Of a DNA stretch of 64,000 nucleotides, positions 44,350 to 54,567 are shown in pieces. A model generated the notes under the pieces. The model did not search any database. It worked only from the letters and a program-made list of their open reading frames with translations, and had not been told where the DNA came from. The DNA comes from Cyanophora paradoxa (Eukaryota > Glaucocystophyceae > Cyanophorales > Cyanophoraceae). Both the position numbers and the translations under genes were made by a program. The first letter of the stretch is position 1; each line of letters opens with the position of its first letter. The stretch spans positions 310,001 through 374,000 of the forward strand of contig QPMI01000056.1 of NCBI GenBank assembly GCA_004431415.1, written 5' to 3'.

Positions 44350-45169
44350 CTACTCCATCATTGACCTGTACATATCTATAGGTCTGTAGATTTTCTCGGG
44401 CTGGTCGGGACCGAGGGTCCAGCCGTAGGCAAATGCGAAGTACCTGTGAGCAAGCAGCGCCTCAGCGGAACAGCGGAACGCATTGCAGCGGCGCGGACCC
44501 GTTGTATCGGGGGCGCGCGCGGGCGTAGTTGACGAAGCGATCGCGGAGCTCCTTCCGGCCCTGCACAGCTGGGTTGTAGGGCACGGGCATGTGTGACCTG
44601 CACACCGCGGCAAGGCACGCGTGAGCCAGATTGGGATAGACTGGGGATATACTAGTGCAGCATGGCAGATCGCACTCTATCTTCATGGCCGCGGCGCTGG
44701 CGACGCGCTGAATCCATGACTCCGACGCTTTGATTCCTCGCTCGCGGAGGATCGCGCGGATCCCGCGGACCTCGCGCCACACCGGATCGAACACCGCGAG
44801 GGCCTTCCGAATCCTCGACTTCGACGCTGTGATGCCTTGGGCGCGGAGGGCCGTGCGGATCATGCCGCCGCCGAAAAGGGGGCCATTTAAGTTAACAACC
44901 TCCAGCACGGCGACACAAAGGACATTGAAAGAGAGAGCGTAGTTCGTTGAGAGGCCAAGCTCGCGGAGCCTGGAGCGCAGAGCGCGCCTGTTGAGGTTGA
45001 TGCCGTGCTGCTCGGCTAGCAGAGTCAGTATCTCAGCGGCCGTCTTCCTCTGGTCCACGTAGCCGCGCAGAGTCTCCTCCTCGATGCTGCTTGGCTGGGC
45101 CGGGCTCGCGCCACCCGCGGCCATTTCGCTGCGTACCCAACACCTCCCGGGTACACCGGACTCAGCCAT
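44350..45169 (-). CDS. Transposase-like DNA-binding protein lacking a catalytic core
   Basis: Translation starts inside the right terminal repeat with MAESGVPG, as in the RING-PHD gene, then diverges. It carries EEETLRGYVDQRKTAAEILT, RALRSRLRELGLSTNYALS and MIRTALRAQGITASKSRIRK, which parallels the N-terminus of the transposase at 33,404. The second helix-turn-helix unit is itself repeated (IRAILRERGIKASESWIQR). No integrase Asp motifs follow. Instead there are MKIECDLPCCTSISPVYPN, RKELRDRFVNYARARPRYN and, after an intron, YFAFAYGWTLGPDQPEKIY. It could bind the element's ends as a repressor or accessory factor; that is inference. Confidence 0.65.
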
Positions 45170-45790
45170 CCCGGAGCCCGCCGAGCGCTCCTGCAGCGAG
45201 CTCGGCGCGAGCGAGCCGCCAGTGACCTGGGCGCCGCCCAGCCCCATCCCGCGCCGCCTCGCTCGGGCGTGCCAGTTGGCAACACCACCTGTTCCTCGCG
45301 GCGGGCTGCGAATAGGCACGCCCGAGGCTCGCATCCGCCTACGGTACGCACACAGACTGCGATCCCATCGCCGGCGCAGCGCCCGTGCACCGCCCGCGGC
45401 GCCGCACGGGCCATTTACGATGGCGTCAATACCGCAGGTGGCGTCCCGCTGCGGCTTTGGCACGCCCTCCGGCAAGCCTGACGGGAGCATTACGATCACC
45501 GGAGTCGCGGAAGGGCCCACGGCTGCGTGGCGAAAGCGCGCACCGTGGCACGCAAGCGCGTCTGCATCGGCCGCGCTTCCCCCTCTTCTTGAGCCCCGTG
45601 CGCCCCATCGAGTCCTTGCGCTCGTCCCCGCAGTTGCAGCTAGGCATATGGACACTCACGCGAGCTGCAGCTAGGCATATGGCTATAGCTAGGCAGTCTC
45701 TGGTCAAGGTAGTTCTTTCTCTGGAGCTGCTCGCATCTCGGCTAGCTGCAGTCTCTGGTCAAGGTAGTTCTTTCTCTGGATGTTCACGAG
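45150..45790 (-). repeat. Right terminal inverted repeat
   Basis: The inverse of 35,748-36,345. It contains extra small duplications near its outer end: gtctctggtcaaggtagttc occurs twice, at about 45,699 and 45,751, and gcagctaggcatatgg also occurs twice. Similarity to the left copy stops a few codons past the shared start (45,169). Confidence 0.88.
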
Positions 45791-45877
45791 TACAGAGTAC
45801 AGAGATGATTGCACACCCCTCAACCCCCGGACGCGTGGTTACGAAAGGACAAGAAAGCATTGCACTGAAGAAACATG

Positions 45878-47856
45878 CTAGGGTTTAGCATCTGGATTGT
45901 TAGTGTCTAAGACCCGGCTGTTCTTGCTTTTTTTGACTATGGCGAGGCCACCATTGCCGTTGCTTTCGACTATTGCTGACCACACCTGTATTCCTTCCTT
46001 GTTGAAGGCTTTTTTCTCTTTCCACATCCTGGTCGACATGTCGAGCTTGAGTGGAATCGTGTTGCGCCCGTTCTCCAGAACCCGCTTCCAAATGACTGCA
46101 TGCCTCTGCTTCTCCTCCAACTTGCACACGCCTGCTGGAATCTGGAAATGAACGTCCACAACGTTCTTCCTTCCGGCCTGGTCTACAACCCGAATTTCAG
46201 GCAGCGGGATCTCATCGGTCTCGCTGCGATTTCGATCATTCACGTGTAAAAGAACACACAATTGAAGGGAAGGGCTACACGCACGTGATTCGTCTTTTCT
46301 TCCTTCCTGTGCTCTTCTCCTTGGGGCCCTTGCTGCTGCCCCCCGCCTTCGATCGCTTCGATTCTGAAGAAAGTTAGGATACAGACGGGAGTCTTTCGGG
46401 TTCACACGTGCCATCATCGGCCTCGACGCCGTCAGGAGCCACATCCTCGTCCTCGTCCTCGTCCTCCTCTTCCCCCCCCCCTCCTCCTCCTTCTGAAGAT
46501 CCACAGGGGGGGGTGGAGGTATAGCAGCAGGCGGGGCAGGAGGCAGGGCAGGAGGCGGGGAAGGGCCCCGCCCTGCTCCAGCCAACGCTTTGTCCGCCAT
46601 GGCATTGAGAAGGAGGGCCCGCTCCTCTGGAGTGCGGCGACGAGCCTCCTCTTCCTCCTCCTCCTCCTCATCTGCTGACCCGTGAGCTGCAGCCGGACCC
46701 GACGGAATTTAGTACGCGCAAGCACAAACGTGCCCTGGCTCGTCCGATGCATTCTCCTGCTCTCCAGCCCGGCAATTGCCTTCTGTGAGCCGTGATCAGG
46801 ATGCGGGCAGGAGAGTGAAGGGAAGGACACAAACCACGCTGTCGATGTTGTGGGAGGTTTTGAGATTCTCCATAAAGAGAGCACGCAATTTAGTCTCGGA
46901 TTTGAACTGTTGATTCACCAGGAATACGATGAACGGTTTAGCTTCGGCCAGAGAAATCGGCTGTTTCTCAACCACGTGCTTGCTCATGAGACTCTCCATA
47001 TCGTTCATCTTATCGTCAGGAAACACAACGTCCCCGGCTTCCCGCTTGCACATCTCGGCACACGAAAGCCTGCAGATACGAGTCAGCGGAGCGCAGACGG
47101 GGTTCACCATCAGAATGCTCACAGATCTGCGGCGAGGGACAAGGAAGCCTTCGTCCTCTGCTGGGCACATTTCGTGGCTTTCTCGGCGACGAACTTCGTC
47201 GCGCTCCCCAGCAAGAGCTTGGTTTTTTGGTTGCCAGGAAGAGTTTCCGCTGGCCCCACGGTCTTCTGGATCCACTGCAAGTTGAGTTGGTCTGTGTGCT
47301 GCTCGATTTTGTTCAGCAGTGAACATGCCGCGCGCGCCTGTCTGCGCGGGCCGAACCTGCTGCGGGGTTCGCTTTGGCTTGGACGTGGCGCCGATGCCCC
47401 GCCCGCGCTGCCTGTGGTGCAGCTGCTCCGCCGACTTCGCCTGCTCCGCGAGCAGCTTCGGCACATCGCAGGGGTTGGTGCTGATGAAGTAGTATAGATT
47501 TCCCTGCCGGATGTGCTTGTCGAATATCTGCGCGCATTCAGAAGCAGGCGAGCATCGACGGGCGGCGAACTGCCGACCTGCTGGTTGGGCACCCAGTGGC
47601 CAGCGCCGCAGAGCACCACGTAGAGTTTGAGCAAGGGCCGTGCGAATTCGGGAACGTCGAAGATCGCCGCCACTTCGGCGATGAAAGCATCTAGTTTCGC
47701 CGGTGCCAGTGACACGGTGTTCTCGCCGTGCTTCGATATATCCTTCACGGCTGTTACGATGAGGTCGGGGAGCTGCTCACCCGGCTGCTCAAACTGCGCG
47801 GCCGCGACAGCCGCCACGGGCGGCGCAGGAGCACCGGCGGCCGCAGCCGGGAGCAT
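45878..47856 (-). CDS. Unidentified multi-exon protein(s) of the 46-52 kb cluster
   Basis: I do not recognise this gene. From 47,856 exons read MLPAAAAGAPAPP; LPDLIVTAVKDISKHGENTV; FIAEVAAIFDVPEFARPLLK; LYVVLCGAGHWVPNQQ; then, across gtcggcag...gcgcgcag, IFDKHIRQGNLYYFISTNP; LLNKIEQHTDQLNLQWIQKT; SATKFVAEKATKC; LLSCAEMCKREAGDVVFPDD; FIVFLVNQQFKSETKLRALF. Farther on come an acidic run, a Pro-rich stretch (46,500-46,600) and a C-terminal exon with IPLPEIRVVDQAGRKNVVDV and RNTIPLKLDMSTRMWKEKKA, ending at 45,878. The two halves could be separate genes split near 46,800. One internal join (near 47,330) could not be made in frame. It overlaps head-on at its start with the gene on the plus strand. 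Confidence 0.45.
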
Positions 47857-48504
47857 GGTAACGACGCGTACCCCCTGGCTTGACGACGCCGTCAAACCCA
47901 TGGACTCGCGCAACCCGGCACCTGCCGCGGCCGGCGTCTTTGAGTCCGGGCCGCTTCGCGGCAAGGAGTTCACTTTCCGGCGGCCTGCAGCAGCCCCGAG
48001 CCGGCGTCCGCTGCGGGCGCCGCTCCCTCCGAACGCGAGCTCATCGCCGACCTCCAGCGGCAGCTGGAGGCGCTCACGGTGGAGGTGCGCACGATAAAGA
48101 CGGAAGTCGAGGAAGGTACGCGGCCGCCGTCGCCCGTGGCGCGTCCTCGTTTTGAACCGCCATCCGCGCCGAGCTAGGTCAGCGCCCTGCGCCCCCCGCA
48201 GCCCGCCGCGCGCAAGCTCGGCGCAACGCATCTCCTCCTCCACCGAACGAGAAGTACACCGGGAGTCCGTCGACGGGCAAGATCCACAAGGTCTCCAAGG
48301 TCTCGGGCCAGAACCCGACGTGCCCGGCCCTCCGCGTGCGTACAGCTCGCGTGCCCCGGCTTTGAGGCACTCAGTAGCTAAAGGCGGTGCGCGCAGATGA
48401 AGGGGAAGATCCTCTGGCCCGAGTTCAGCTCGGAGGAGGCGCTCCGGGCCTCGGACCCCAAGTACAACAAGGAGGGCGCTCGCTGCCGCAACTGCTGGCG
48501 CTAG
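47855..48504 (+). CDS. Unidentified short coiled-coil protein with C-terminal Cys pair
   Basis: The first exon reads MVTTRTPWLDDAVKPMD and GPLRGKEFTFRRPAAAP. One C is then missing from a cccc run near 47,995, after which the frame continues as SERELIADLQRQLEALTVEV, a short coiled coil. Later exons give NEKYTGSPSTGKIHKVSKVS and, after a gcgcag acceptor, MKGKILWPEFSSEEALRASD and CRNC before the stop. Start codons of this gene and of the opposite-strand gene overlap, so one of the two starts is probably wrong. Function unknown. Confidence 0.4.
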
Positions 48505-48915
48505 GCGCTAGCCGTGCGGGGGTCGCTCCCCTCCCGCGGCGCTTCCTGTTCCGCGTGAAGCTCTGTGAACGTGTCGCTGAGTCGTGCTCTGAACACGAGA
48601 TGTTGTTGTCAACTTGGGAAGGGAACCTTGAAGGGATGCATGCATGGCCAGGCACGCAGAGAGGAGAGCGCAGGCACACATACGAAATCAATCCAGATTG
48701 CACACAAATACATACACAGCGATAAACAGCCGACATAGATACATACACAGCGATAGACAGCACATTACTATAGATAGCAAACACATGGATACATATATAG
48801 AGTTGCGAGCCCAGCGGGAGAGCTCGGAATGGACATGAAGGAAAATAAAATCCTACCAAGAGCACAGGCTATCTGCAGCTACTGCTGTGCAGAGCTAGCA
48901 GCTACTTCAGAGCAA
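48505..48915. repeat. Intergenic with degenerate gata/cataca repeats
   Basis: Between 48,670 and 48,800 the motifs atacatacacagcgata and atagatac recur several times. No gene is seen. Confidence 0.5.
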
Positions 48916-51301
48916 CTACTGCTGCCCCTTCTCCTGCTGCGCCTTCTCCTTTGCGGCCTCCAGGTCGAGCCCGCCGCTGGCGAGGACGGCGTAGTTCATC
49001 GTGCGGGCACGCTTGCGCGAACCCTCCGCCGCCGGACGGGAGCTCGAGGCGGCCGGGGTGTCGAGAGGGAGGGGATCGGAAGAGGAGGAGCCGAGCTTGG
49101 GGTCAGGGAGGGGCGGGGCCGCAGGGAGGGCCTGGGCTGCTGCCTCCTTCTCCGTCTTGGACCGCCGGCCCCGCTTCGGAGGCGCCGGCGTTTTCTCCAC
49201 GTGTTCCACGTCCTCCACGGGCCCGTCCTCCTCCTCGCAGTGGCAGAAGTCCTTGGACCCCTGCCGGCACACGCCGAAGCAGGGCCCCTGGTAGCACTTG
49301 TAGCCGAGCCAGTCGCAGACGAAGACGTGCTTGCTGGTCCTGCTGAACTTCTCCACAATTTCGTCGTGCTCCGGGTTGCCGATGCGCTTGTAGCCGCAAA
49401 CACTGCAAGGATGGACGAGGAAAGCAGACTTCCCTGCTCCAGAAGCATGAGACAGGGGACGGCGAGGGGCAGAAACGGGCGTACCGTTGCGGGCATCCTT
49501 CATCGCGTCCTCGAGCTTGTCCTCCGGGACGACGTACGGCCGCAGCTCCAGGTTCACGAGCTCCCGATGGGCATCCTCGATGCGGAGCTGCTGCAAGAGT
49601 CAGGCAGTCCCTGCAAGGGTTGGGTTGGAGCCTGAGCTGTCACAGACCGAGAGCGGGCGAGTCATGCCGTCCCGCAGCTTGAGGACGTCGGTGGGGCACA
49701 TCTTGTGGAACATGGCGGCGTGGCACATTGCAATGCCGTTGACATACGACTGCAGGAGGGCGCCGCCCGACGTGGATTGACCAGCCGCTCCGGGTCCTTG
49801 CGGTTGAGGGAGTATTTCTGCTCAGCACCAGAGTGAGATTCGGTGGACAGAGGGGAACTAAGCAGGAAGGGCAGTCTGAGAACCTTTTCGGGCGTAGTCA
49901 TCGTCCGCAGGATGGCATGCTGCGACCCCGCTCGAAGTACATCGATGTGAGCACCACACCGATGTAGTTGCAGTTCGCCTCGTAGGCCATCACCTCGGTG
50001 AGCTCTGCACGGGGCACATGCATCAGAGAAGGGCGCGGTGCATCGGGTGCCAGGAGAGCACAACGCACTGGACACTGGGAAGTTGTCAGGGGTGATTTCA
50101 TTCACGGCGTCCTGGAAGTTGTTGGGCCGCCGGCCCGCGCCCTTCGGCGGCTTGTTGGGGACGAACATCTTGTACACTTCCAGGGGCTCCTCAGCGTTCA
50201 GCTTCTTCGTCATGAACGCTGAGAATGCATCTGCAGATAGAAGAGCAGGTGCTAAGGTTAGACTGAAGAGGGACCTTTACAGAAAGGAGCACAAGCCAAG
50301 AAAGGAGAAAGGAGCACAGACCAGCGAGCTGCGTGTAGGGGTGCGGATCAAGCATGCCTTCGATCTCGATTGTGATGGTCGTTGGATCCTTCCGGACGTC
50401 CCGAGCTTGAAGACGACGTTGTACCGGGGCTCCTGGAAGTCGGCCACACCACGGCTCCGGCGGGCGGCCAATTCAGCCTTCTTGTTTACGAACTGCTCGA
50501 AAGCAAGCGGTCAGTGTGCTCTAGAGGCCAGAGAAGAGGAATCAAAGGGCATGCACGCACGTCCCTGACAATCTTGGCGGTGGGTTCGCCATGAAGATGA
50601 TGTGCTGGCCAGTCGGTTTGGCCAAGTGCTTGTTCACGAAGAGGTTCCAGTCCTGCATGCTGACAGGGTCCTGCGGGTGTTCAAAAAGCATGCAGTGAGC
50701 ACAGAGAAAGAAGGAAAAAAGGAAGAGGTGGATGGGGAAGAAGAGGACGCAATGCATGCTGCTAGGCGGCTAACCTGCATGACCCACATCTTCTCGATGT
50801 TGTCCAGGGGACGACATGCATCTTCTTCGCGGGGTTGCTCGGATCCACGATCTCGGTGATGACAGCCGTGGCAACAGTCAGCGTGTTCCCCACTCCGGCT
50901 GGTTCGCGCTGCGGTTCGTGATGTTCCGCGCCATCTCGAAGCCCTTCGGGTCGAAGTAGTTCACGAAAATCTCCTCGCTCAGGATGTGTACTGCGACGAA
51001 GACGCGCGATCAGGTTCGAAAGGAAGACCCGCGCAATCACGGAAGCAACGAGCCGAGGATCGCGACGCACTCGGTGCGGAACTCTTCCGAGGATCGCGAG
51101 CATGTCGTGGAGAGGCTTCCAGGCCGCGTCCGCGGCCGGGGCGTAGGTCGCGAATGAGAAGGGCGTAGGCTTGACTGCCTCGATTCCCTTTCCGCTCTTC
51201 ACCGCGGCACCCGCCGCAGCCATGACCTTCTCTTTCTGAGTGACCGCGGCCGCGGCGGCCTTGGCCTTCGCATTCGTCGTCACCTGGGCGCGAGGGGCCA
51301 C
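48916..51301 (-). CDS. Unidentified multi-exon Cys-rich protein, main gene of the right-hand cluster
   Basis: Starting at 51,301 the exons read MAPRAQVTTNAKAKAAAAAV; KPTPFSFATYAPAADAAWKP; LHDMLAILG; LSEEIFVNYFDPKGFEMARN; TLTVATAVITEIVDPSNPAK; LDNIEKMWVMQ; DWNLFVNKHLAKPTGQHIIF; SRGVADFQEPRYNVVFKLG; EPLEVYKMFVPNKPPKGAGR; HVPRAELTEVMAYEANCNYI; ALLQSYVNGIAMCHAAMFHK; RELVNLELRPYVVPEDKLED; then a Cys-rich block (CSVCGYKRIG, HVFVCDWLGYKCYQGPC, FGVCRQGSKDFCHC) and a charged Pro/Ser-rich tail ending 48,916. Two joins need one extra base in C/G runs (about 50,807 and 50,888). The Cys-rich block may bind zinc. The segment with VMAYEANCNYI is shared with the gene at 43,253. Function unknown; context suggests a transposon protein. 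Confidence 0.5.
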
Positions 51302-51408
51302 CTTGCGAGGGGTCGAACCCTCCGGCTGCGCGTATAGCGTGAGGAGGATCGCATGGCGACGCGAGGATGCGGGCGCACGATCGTGGGCCCGCCCGAGCCT
51401 GTGCGCGT

Positions 51409-51450
51409 GGCGCCAAAATTTGAATGTCAGTTGGGCGCCAAAATTTGAAT
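51409..51450. promoter_or_regulatory. Paired GGCGCCAAAATTTGAAT repeats (E2F-like)
   Basis: The 17-base sequence ggcgccaaaatttgaat occurs at 51,409-51,425 and 51,434-51,450. GGCGCCAAAA resembles an E2F/DP site. The repeats overlap the 3' end of the preceding minus-strand gene model and lie upstream of the next one, so they are a candidate promoter element. Confidence 0.35.
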
Positions 51451-51965
51451 CGACATGGCGGCGATTGCGAGCGCACCGCGCCCCGAGCTCGCGACCGCGT
51501 CCGCAAGGCCCTGACTGGAGCGGCCGCTAAACCGGACCCCGAAGGTGGCCGCCCGTTGGGCGGGCTCGGCCGGCGCGGCGACCTCGGGCTGGTCGTCTGC
51601 GCGCCGAGCGGTTAGCGCGGGCGGCGGTTAGCGTGAGCACGCGCACCCATTGCCGTGTAGTAGACGCCCTGCTTGCCCGTCTTCCAGCCCGAGGTGGAGC
51701 ACAGGAGGCTGATGTCTTCGAGCTCCTCCGACGTGCCGTCGTGGCGCTTCTCGAGCACGAATTCCATGTTCTCGGCGTCCAGATTCTGAAACACAGTCGT
51801 CTTGAGCAGCCGCAGGACAACGTCAACGGGGCGGGCGTTGAGCATGTCCGGCTTGAAATGCACAGGCGGCGCATCCGGGCTGCCCTTCCTGTGGATCACG
51901 ACACGTTCGATTTCTCCCGCGGGCACGGAGCCCGCCGCGGGTGCCGCCGGTGCCGCCATGTTCAA
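51427..51965 (-). CDS. Unidentified two-exon protein at the right edge of the cluster
   Basis: It begins MNMAAPAAPAAGSVPAGEIE and continues RVVIHRKGSPDAPPVHFKPD, DVVLRLLKTTVFQNLDAENM, SGWKTGKQGVYYTAMG. An intron (gtgcgcgtg...gcgcgcag) joins in phase to DDQPEVAAPAEPAQRA and a stop at 51,427-51,429. It may instead be the 5' part of the gene that follows. No family recognised. Confidence 0.45.
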
Positions 51966-52909
51966 AAATTTGCCGCCGAGTTTGAATTGACGTATACCGG
52001 GGGGGGGGGTTGCACACGTTAGTCCCTGATACTCAGTGAAGTTGGCAACTTGGCAAGTTGAAAATCAATCCAAATGATGGCAAGATTCGCAACTTGCAAG
52101 TTGCAAGTTCTTTCCAAGGCTTTCACCGGGCCTCGGCAATGAATATTATTGCAATTGCGGCCGCGTTAATAATTGCGGGCCTTTTGCGGCGATCGAAGTC
52201 CGCGAGGATAATATCCGGAATCCGAGATCCCCAGTACATGATTCGGAGTCTGATGGTAGGCAATGCTAGGGCTAGCTATAGCATTGCTACTAATTTGCTA
52301 GGCATTGTAGCTTAGTAGGCAATGCTAGGCATGCGCATTGGCCCAGTGGTACTAATTTGGAACTTGGAAGCCGCATATTCCCCCCATAGTACCTAGCCGC
52401 CGCGGCCGTGCCGCCCGCGGCCCGCCGCCCGGGGCCCGGGCCTAGGGCACTGGCCGGCGGGTCTAGAAGCTTGCACCGGGGCTGGCCCGAAATTCCGAAA
52501 GCTTGCACCGGGGCTGGCCCTAGCGGCTTGGCGGCTCCAAAATTTCGGCTGGCGTGCCAGCGGCTTGCCAGTTACTATGGAACCGGTGGCCAGCACGGCT
52601 TGGTCTGGCTTGGTGCAGCTCGCGCTTACTTCACCTATTCTTCGTTCGCCGGCTAGATTGCGAGCCCCGGGCTTGCTGACTTGGCTGACAAGCCGGGGAA
52701 AGCCGGAAAAACCCCTGGGCTGGCAAGCCGGGGTTTCGGCCGCCTAGCCCGTCGCCCCCTGGCCCAAACTGGCCGGCTAGCTAGCCGGCTTGGCCGCCGG
52801 CCAGTGCCCTACCCGGGCCCCGGGCCGCCGGGCCGCCGCGCCGGCGCCGCGCCGCCGGGGCCGGCCCGCCGCGCGCCGCGCCGCGCGCGGCGTCGCTTAC
52901 GAGAGAGTA
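51966..52909. other. Repeat-rich intergenic DNA
   Basis: Blocks here recur at 53,925-54,050: tactaatttgga with aagccgcatattcccccc, the GC run that follows, and cgtcgcttacgagagagta. Short reiterated units such as gcttgcaccggggctggccc occur twice near 52,470 and 52,500. No gene is supported. Confidence 0.55.
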
Positions 52910-53336
52910 GGGTTACCGTATGTCGGAAATGTCGGTCACCCACCTTCCGACATCGACATTGTCGAATGTCGGTTGGATGTCGGTGCGATCCGACAGAGGG
53001 GGGGGTAGGGGTCATCTCCGCCGGCCGGCGGCAGAATGCGCCATAAATTATAAATTAAGGCTTCTGGCGCTCCAGGAAGTTATTCTAAGCATGTCTTAAC
53101 ACTTTCCCCACGTTGGGAGACCATAGGAGCGTGTGTTCTAGGTGCGCGACGGGCGCCCGGCGGGCCGGCGACGGCATGGAGGGGGCGAGAAATGCATTAA
53201 ATATATATAAAATGCATTATTTATATTAATATTTCCGATATGTCGGATCGACATTCGGTCACCCTCGCCGACATCGTACCGACATCCGAAATGTCGAACC
53301 GAATGTCGGAGCTTCGACATGTCGGTACGGTAACCC
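52910..53336. mobile_element. MITE A copy 2 (427 bp, TA duplication)
   Basis: Same ends as 2,230-2,657 (gggttaccg and cggtaaccc) and one base different in length, but inverted. Internal landmarks such as ctccaggaagttattctaag match the reverse complement of copy 1. TA flanks both sides. Confidence 0.82.
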
Positions 53337-53338
53337 TA

Positions 53339-53779
53339 CGCTACGAGTTTTTTGGGGGTCCAAATCTTCGCAAGAACTCGGCGGGCCCCACAGGCGCTGG
53401 CATTGTCGGTTAGTAACGGCTGACTGGGGCTGGCCTCGAGCTGGCAGATTCTGTCCGGTACCGAGTATGCTCCTAGTATGAGGAATGGCAGCCAGTGCTC
53501 TGGTATATTCCGAGTGCTATATTATGAAATATCAACGTATATGGAGTCTAGGTATATATCGAATCAACGTTGGCCAATCAAATAGTTTTCCGGGAAATCT
53601 TCGAAGATCTTCAGTGCCCAATCAGATCTTCACTGAGTTGCTAGACTCGGGACCGGCCCGTACTAATTTGACTCGGACACCGGGACGAGTCTAGCAACTC
53701 GGCCGAGTTTAGTCAATCAACTTGACTCGGATCCGGTTTGTATGGCGCGAAGATCCGCCGGTCCAAAAAACTCGTAGCG
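53339..53779. mobile_element. MITE B copy 2 (441 bp, CTA duplication)
   Basis: The ends are cgctacgagttttttggg and ccaaaaaactcgtagcg, with CTA at 53,336-53,338 and 53,780-53,782. It sits directly on the end of MITE A copy 2, so the CTA target appears to come from the terminal C of that element plus its TA duplication. It shares gtcaatcaacttgactcgg with copy 1 at 3,375-3,750. Confidence 0.78.
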
Positions 53780-54161
53780 CTAATAGGGCTCGTGCGGGTG
53801 CACATTAGGGCCCGGGCTGGGTAGCCTGGGTTCAGTGGAGCCCCCGGGTCCACTCAGTCAGTGGGCTTTTTGCGTCAAACTCACTCAGTGACTACCAGTG
53901 AGTGGGGGGTACCATTGGTACTAATTTGGAAGCCGCATATTCCCCCCAATGGGCCCCATAGAAGCCGCCGCGGCCGCCGCCCGCGGCCCGCCGGCGCCGC
54001 GCCGCCGCGCGCCGCGCGCCGCGCCGCGGCGTCGCTTACGAGAGAGTACTCAGAGCCTTCTCATCGCTTCGGCGATCGCTAGGCCCTGGTACCGAGTACT
54101 CAGGGGCGATCGCTAGCGCGAACCGTCGGGCGATCGCTAGCGCGAACCGTCGGAGAAGGCT
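53780..54161. other. Intergenic leading into GCGATCGC modules
   Basis: Contains the second copy of the 52,340-type block, then agagccttctcatcgcttcg and short gcgatcgctagcgcgaaccg units. No gene. Confidence 0.5.
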
Positions 54162-54467
54162 CTATGCGCGGGGCAGAGATGTAGCGATCGCATTGAATAG
54201 AGAATCTCTATGCGAGCATGCCCACAGCGCTACGGGAGGCGGGCACGCACTGCAGGCGTTGGCGTTGGCTGGTGCGACGAACTTGAAGCAGCTCCTGCGC
54301 AAGCGATCGCCGGTCTATGCGCGGGGCAGAGATGTAGCGATCGCATTGAATAGAGAATCTCTATGCGAGCATGCCCACAGCGCTACGGGAGGCGGGCACG
54401 CACTGCAGGCGTTGGCGTTGGCTGGTGCGACGAACTTGAAGCAGCTCCTGCGCAAGCGATCGCCGGT
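54162..54467 (+). repeat. Tandem 153-bp repeat, two units
   Basis: Each unit starts ctatgcgcggggcagagatg, contains and ends near gcgatcgc, and keeps one frame open (encoding ARGRDVAIALNRESLCEHAH). Further units lie at 57,387-57,691 (two) and 59,418-59,570 (one). Units differ mainly by single G deletions. Confidence 0.9.
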
Positions 54468-54567
54468 CAGAGAGCCTTCTCATCGCTTCGGCGATCGCTA
54501 GGCCCTGGTACCGAGTACTCCGGGGCGATCGCTAGCGCGAACCGTCGGACGACGGACGCGGCGCCGG

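Larger units (their letters stand above)
35748..45790. mobile_element. Approximately 10-kb DNA transposon with long terminal inverted repeats
   Basis: Two repeats of about 600-640 bases in opposite orientation bound the element (see the repeat entries). Between them are five genes: RING-PHD (+), Ulp1-like protease (-), SET (+), coiled-coil protein (+) and a transposase-like DNA-binding protein (-), plus a foldback palindrome. Termini start ctcg...tgaacatccagaga. I could not find a clean target-site duplication (outer flanks tagag and tacag). No polymerase, capsid or packaging genes are seen. No intact catalytic transposase was found inside; the one at 33,404-35,601 may act in trans or belong to an enclosing element. 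Confidence 0.7.

Noticed and set aside
35748-45790. A Maverick/Polinton or virophage-like element, because of inverted repeats, a cysteine protease and integrase-like genes
   Set aside because: No protein-primed polymerase B, packaging ATPase or capsid protein can be recognised, the protease is closer to Ulp1 than to adenain by its VDCGVW site, and intron-rich genes fit a DNA transposon better.
54162-54467. A CRISPR-like repeat array or a coding repeat protein
   Set aside because: Units are contiguous without spacers and too long for CRISPR. The open frame is present, but single-G losses in other units break it and no start or splice context supports a gene.
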